The translations under genes were made by a program, and so were the position numbers. The notes beneath the pieces were generated by a model, which did not search any database, was not told where the DNA came from, and saw only the letters and a program-made list of their open reading frames with translations. Below are positions 7,870 to 11,508 of a DNA stretch of 11,508 nt, piece after piece. Where the stretch lies: NCBI GenBank assembly GCA_016946835.1, contig JACVTC010000698.1:1-11508 (forward strand), read 5' to 3'. Every line of letters starts with the position of its first letter. The first letter of the stretch is position 1. The stretch comes from Neocallimastix lanati (nom. inval.). Its lineage: Eukaryota > Neocallimastigomycota > Neocallimastigomycetes > Neocallimastigales > Neocallimastigaceae.

Positions 7870-9154
7870 TAAATTTAAATAATTTATAATACTAGAATTT
7901 TAGGCTAACCTAAAGTAACCTAAACAATAGAATAATAATATATCTAAATTTCAATAATTAATACTAATTCAAATTTCAAACATATTAAAAAAATTTAATT
8001 TATCAATTTAATATCGAAAAACAATTTAAATATATATATATAATTTTTAATTAATGGTCTTTATGTTCAACAAAATAAATTATACTTCAAAAGTCTTTCT
8101 GTTTATTTTAATTATTTTATGTCTCTAAAATAATCTTCATGATTATTTTTAATTATTTTATAAGTAAACAAATTTAATTATACTTATTTTTAATTATACC
8201 TCTTATTAATATTTTAATTACATTTTAATCAATTTTAATTACTTTTCGTTTATTCTTTTGTTTATATTTTATTTACTTATAATTATTTTTATTTTATTTC
8301 TTTTAACTATATCTATTATTCTTATTTCTTGATTGTAAATAATCATTAAATTCTTTTAATAAATGAAATCATAAATTTTATAAATAAAAACAATTGTTTC
8401 TAATAAAGCAAATTTTATATTATTTAAAAATAAATAATAAATTTGTTTTATTAAAAACTTATACAATTTCTACTAACAATAAGTGTAATAATCACTTTTA
8501 GTATATCATAATAACGATTTTTTATTTATTAAAAAATATTTCATTTTTTACTGATATAGCAAAATATCATATACATGATAAATATTTTTATTCTTTTAAA
8601 ACTTAAAAATTATATATATATATATATATATTAAATTTATTTATTATTTGAATATTTTAATATATATATATATCATTTTATAATATTCTTTGTTTTTTCC
8701 TTTTAACAATTTACTTATTTTTACTTGTTTAATCTATATTATTATGTTACAGCATATTTAAACTCCCGAAATAAAAAAAAATTTTTTTTGTTATAATAAT
8801 AATAATAATAATAACAATAACAATAATAATAATAACAAAAACAAATATCAATATATATTTAAATTTATATATACTATAATATTTTATTTAGTTAATGAAT
8901 AATTTTTTCTTTATAATATAAATTGAAAAAGAAAGAGAAAAAAAAAAATTAATATCTATAATATAAATAATCAATGGTTAATAATTTTATTACATAATAT
9001 AATATTTTATTATATATACTTAAATAAATTTTTAATTTGAACTGCGTTATGTATTATTATAGAAATTGTTAGTTAATAATTTATTTTTATTTCTATTTTT
9101 ATTATTTATTGCTTATTTTTTATTTTATATGTTTTCTTATCTTTTTATAATTAG
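7870..9154. other. AT-rich intergenic DNA with microsatellites
   Basis: No coding sequence is recognisable on either strand. The stretch contains a TA dinucleotide run at about 8611-8630, an A9/T8 inverted block at about 8773-8789, and an AAT/AAC trinucleotide region at about 8796-8840. It lies between the poly(A)-tailed island and the minisatellite near the alpha-SNAP 3' end. Confidence 0.5.
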
Positions 9155-9169
9155 TACTGTGATTAATTA

Positions 9170-9203
<34 letters not shown>

Positions 9204-9334
9204 TTTATTTATGTTTATCACTGTAATTAATTATTTTATTATTATTATTATTATTTTTATTTATGTTTATCACTGTAATTAATTATTTTATTATTATTAT
9301 TATTATTTTTATTTATGTTTATCACTGTAATTAA

Positions 9335-9370
<36 letters not shown>

Positions 9371-9373
9371 TAT
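9155..9373. repeat. Compound minisatellite: 52-bp unit carrying internal (TTA)n
   Basis: Four tandem units start at 9155, 9219, 9271 and 9323. Each begins ACTGT(A/G)ATTAATTATTT and passes through a TTA run; the first three continue into TTTTTATTTATGTTTATC. Units two and three are both 52 bp and appear identical. The first is 64 bp with extra TTA triplets, and the last ends in an extended TTA run. The array stops about 50 bp 3' of the alpha-SNAP stop codon. Confidence 0.85.
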
Positions 9374-9423
9374 TAAAATATTTTTTATCACTAACATAAT
9401 TTTTAAATATTAAAATGAGTATA

Positions 9424-10506
9424 TTAAAGAATATCTATTTCTTCTATTCCTTTCTTTATTTTTAATAAAATTTTGTTTTCCATGGGTCAAGTCTAGTTAA
9501 AGAATCATATTCACTTATACATTTAACGAATTCATCAACATTTTTTTCTTCCGAAAAGTTCAATACGTTTTCTAAGAATTTATACTCACGAGTATCTCTA
9601 AAAGTACCATCAATTTCTTCAAAAGTTTCCAAGAAATTCATAAAACCGGTTTCATTCTTTTTATTTGCTAAATGACAAAGACCAGCTTTGAGTAATATTC
9701 TTTTACTGACCATTTGGCTAACTCGTTATCAATACTATTAGTTGCAACTTTTTCGAATATATTGTAAGCTTTTTCATATTGTTCTAATTCACCTGAAAGG
9801 TGAGCTACCTTAAGTGAACATTGATTTGAAAGTACTGGTAAATTTTCTGTTGAATACCAATCAGCCGCAGTTTCATAGGCTTCTAAAGCCTTTTCTACAT
9901 CCATTAAATCAGTTTCATAAATTTCAGCAATTGTTTTTTGATGATTAGCAGCTTGATTTAATTTACCCTTTTCTATTAAAAATTGAATTGCTTGTTTCAA
10001 TGAGTTAACAGCTTCCATTGGACTTGATTTTTTATAACATTTTGAAGCATTAATATATGAAGTAGTTGCTTCATCATTTTCTTGAATTAAAATTAAACAA
10101 CCAGCTGCTTGATAATAAGCATCACCAGCTTCCTTCCACTTTTTTATGCATTTAAAATAATTTCCTGCATTTTGAAATTGTTCTGCTGCTTCATCCAATT
10201 TATTTCTTATTAAATTTTAATATCAGCATATTATAAATATTATATCAAAATATATACATAATAAAATTATATATAATATTTATTATTATAATATATTTAT
10301 CAAACAAAATATTTAATACAATAATATTTATTATATTTAATTATAAAAATATTTTCCAATGTTTATAATAAATCTGGTAACTTTATTATATTTAATACAC
10401 ATATAATTTATTAATACCTTCCGAACCAACCCTTATAATTCTTCTTTTTTTCAGCATCTTTTAAACAAGCATAAGCCTTTTCTTCAGTTTGTTCCTTTGA
10501 ATCCAT
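9424..10506 (-). CDS. SEC17: Alpha-SNAP (Sec17), two exons, two apparent frame breaks
   Basis: Soluble NSF attachment protein. It binds assembled SNARE complexes and recruits and stimulates the ATPase NSF/Sec18 to disassemble them after membrane fusion. Exon 1 (10506-10418, start ATG) encodes 29 residues ending KGWFG. The intron at 10417-10206 starts GTATTA and ends TAATAAG, with CTGAT as a possible branch site. Exon 2 (10205-9424) continues in phase (AG+A = Arg). Conserved blocks are NYFKCIKKWKEAGDAYYQAA, HQKTIAEIYETDLMDVEKAL, YETAADWY, LEQYEKAYNIFEKV and EYDSLTRLDPW, forming the TPR-like helical fold. About 290 residues fits the family's 292-295. Two one-base deletions interrupt it: at 9693-9695, just after VKEY (family pattern DYFLKKGLC), and at 9467-9474, after RLDPWKT. 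Beyond the second break another frame restores LLKIKKGIEEIDIL, resembling the normal acidic C-terminus. Assembly error is likelier than a pseudogene. Confidence 0.92.
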
Positions 10507-10996
10507 GTTTAATAAGTTTTATTATAGTAAAACTATCACAATATTTAAAATTTAAATATAATAATATTAGTATATAAATAAAACAATAATAAAAATAAAT
10601 TTCACTCAAATCTTTTACTAATTCTACAATTATACTATCATTTATAATATAAATTTATTTATATTTTTCTTATTTCAAATACATATTATTTTTATAATTA
10701 ATATTATCTTAATGAATAAACAATCAACATTGATAATTTTACAATTAAATTATTATATATTATACCTACCTATATCTTTATAATATTATGATTTTACTTT
10801 TTATAATTGTATTGTTAAAATATTTAAATAAACAGAAATAAAAACAGAAATAAAAATAAAAATAAAAAAGAAAAAAAGGATTAATAATAAAACAATTAAA
10901 ATAATATTAATTAGTATTTTATTCGTTTTATTAATAGTCGAATTTAAATTAATTTTTTTATTTAAAATTAACAGTTATCACGTGTATGTATAATAG
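10507..10996. promoter_or_regulatory. Candidate bidirectional promoter region
   Basis: AT-rich 490-bp spacer between the alpha-SNAP start on the minus strand and a candidate first exon on the plus strand. Homopolymer A/T runs (10860-10880, 10953-10960) are typical nucleosome-depleted promoter DNA. A CACGTG at 10979-10984, the E-box recognised by basic helix-loop-helix factors such as fungal Cbf1, is one of the few GC-containing words here. It lies only about 13 bp from the plus-strand ATG, so its role is uncertain. Confidence 0.3.
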
Positions 10997-11073
10997 ATGT
11001 CAAGTGATAATTTGAAAGTTGAACCATTAATGAAAGATCTCCTTACATTAAAAAATCTCGAAAACTTTATTTA
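10997..11073 (+). CDS. Candidate first exon of a divergent gene, unidentified
   Basis: A plus-strand ATG at 10997 opens a 25-codon frame, MSSDNLKVEPLMKDLLTLKN followed by LENFI. Its composition is normal, unlike the low-complexity ORFs around it, and it uses GAT, CTC and GAA codons. The next codon would be TAG, but GTATTA at 11074 is the same donor hexamer used by the first introns of both host genes in this window, leaving TA to be completed by the next exon. No second exon is seen before the window ends, so the intron would be at least 430 nt. The product is not recognised; a chance ORF is possible. Confidence 0.35.
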
Positions 11074-11075
11074 GT

Positions 11076-11508
11076 ATTATTATTTTATTTCTTATTAATT
11101 TGAAAAGTATAATTATCTAATTTTTTTTATTATAAACATTATTAATAATTAATTTGATTAAAAGAAATAATTTAAAAATTACATTTTATTATATATATTA
11201 TTATTATTATTATTATTTATTATTATTTATTATTATTATTTATTATTATTATTATTATATTTTTTATTTAATATTATTATTTTTATTATTATTTATATTA
11301 TTTAATATTTATTATTTTTATTTTTTTTTTTTTTTATTTTTATTATTTTTTTTTTTTTTTTTTTTTTTTTTATATATAAAAAATTAATAATGAAATTACA
11401 AATTCAAAATATTAATTTTTTTCTTTTTTTTTTTTTTTTGTATTTTCACATTAATCAATTAAATTAAAATAGTATATAATTATTTACTATTAACTATCAA
11501 AAATATGG
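11076..11508. repeat. TTA/poly(T) low-complexity tract
   Basis: TTA trinucleotide runs at about 11194-11290 grade into poly(T) stretches (about 11321-11370 and 11421-11440). Translation gives only Tyr/Ile/Leu/Phe strings, so the apparent 77-codon plus-strand ORF is not a gene. If the exon at 10997 is real, this is its first intron. Confidence 0.6.

Noticed and set aside
9467-9474. A natural short alpha-SNAP C-terminus ending at the in-frame TAA after TKFY
   Set aside because: The next frame immediately continues with LLKIKKGIEEIDIL, which resembles the family C-terminus, so a one-base deletion is more likely.
11154-11387. 77-codon plus-strand ORF of Tyr, Ile, Leu and Phe
   Set aside because: Pure translation of TTA and T runs; no codon variety or domain.

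Overview
The window is very AT-rich eukaryotic DNA with long A/T homopolymers, TTA/TAA microsatellites and short spliceosomal introns (GT...AG, about 80-480 nt). Host genes encode a vesicle-fusion adaptor and a WW-domain protein. The rest holds decayed LTR retrotransposons. The extreme AT content, asparagine-rich tracts, intron density and the mixture of Ty1/copia and Ty3/gypsy debris fit an early-diverging fungus. An anaerobic gut fungus (Neocallimastigomycota) is my best guess. This is an inference, and another AT-extreme protist is not excluded.

Layout: (1) 1-546, AT-rich DNA with a small palindrome and a TTTA run. (2) 547-3114, minus strand, an eight-exon gene that I reconstruct from splice signals and reading phase. 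It has a proline-rich stretch, a conserved TR-x2-DW-x2-GAL block, one WW domain split across two exons, and a conserved NPNF/W C-terminus, and I read it as an FNBP4-like WW protein. (3) About 3350-7470, plus strand, a decayed Ty1/copia element: divergent 5' LTR candidate, gag with a mutated zinc knuckle and an Asn/Tyr/Lys repeat, the protease DSG motif, then the RT tail, RNase H, polypurine tract and 3' LTR. Its centre is occupied by the C-terminal integrase end of a different class, Ty3/gypsy (about 5178-5598), which is better preserved than the copia sequence around it. (4) 7478 to about 7862, a compositionally distinct island that reads on the minus strand as a unit ending in poly(A), with tRNA-like promoter-box resemblance; it is a SINE-like candidate. 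(5) 7870-9423, AT-rich DNA with a compound 52-bp minisatellite. (6) 9424-10506, minus strand, a two-exon alpha-SNAP/Sec17 gene. (7) 10997 onward, plus strand, a possible first exon of a divergently transcribed gene running out of the window.

The two host genes show no functional link: alpha-SNAP recruits NSF to disassemble SNARE complexes, and FNBP4-type proteins bind proline-rich partners. Both carry single-base frame breaks, mostly in A/T homopolymers, while the surrounding exon phases and protein conservation stay intact. This pattern suggests base-level assembly error more than gene death, but the sequence alone cannot decide.
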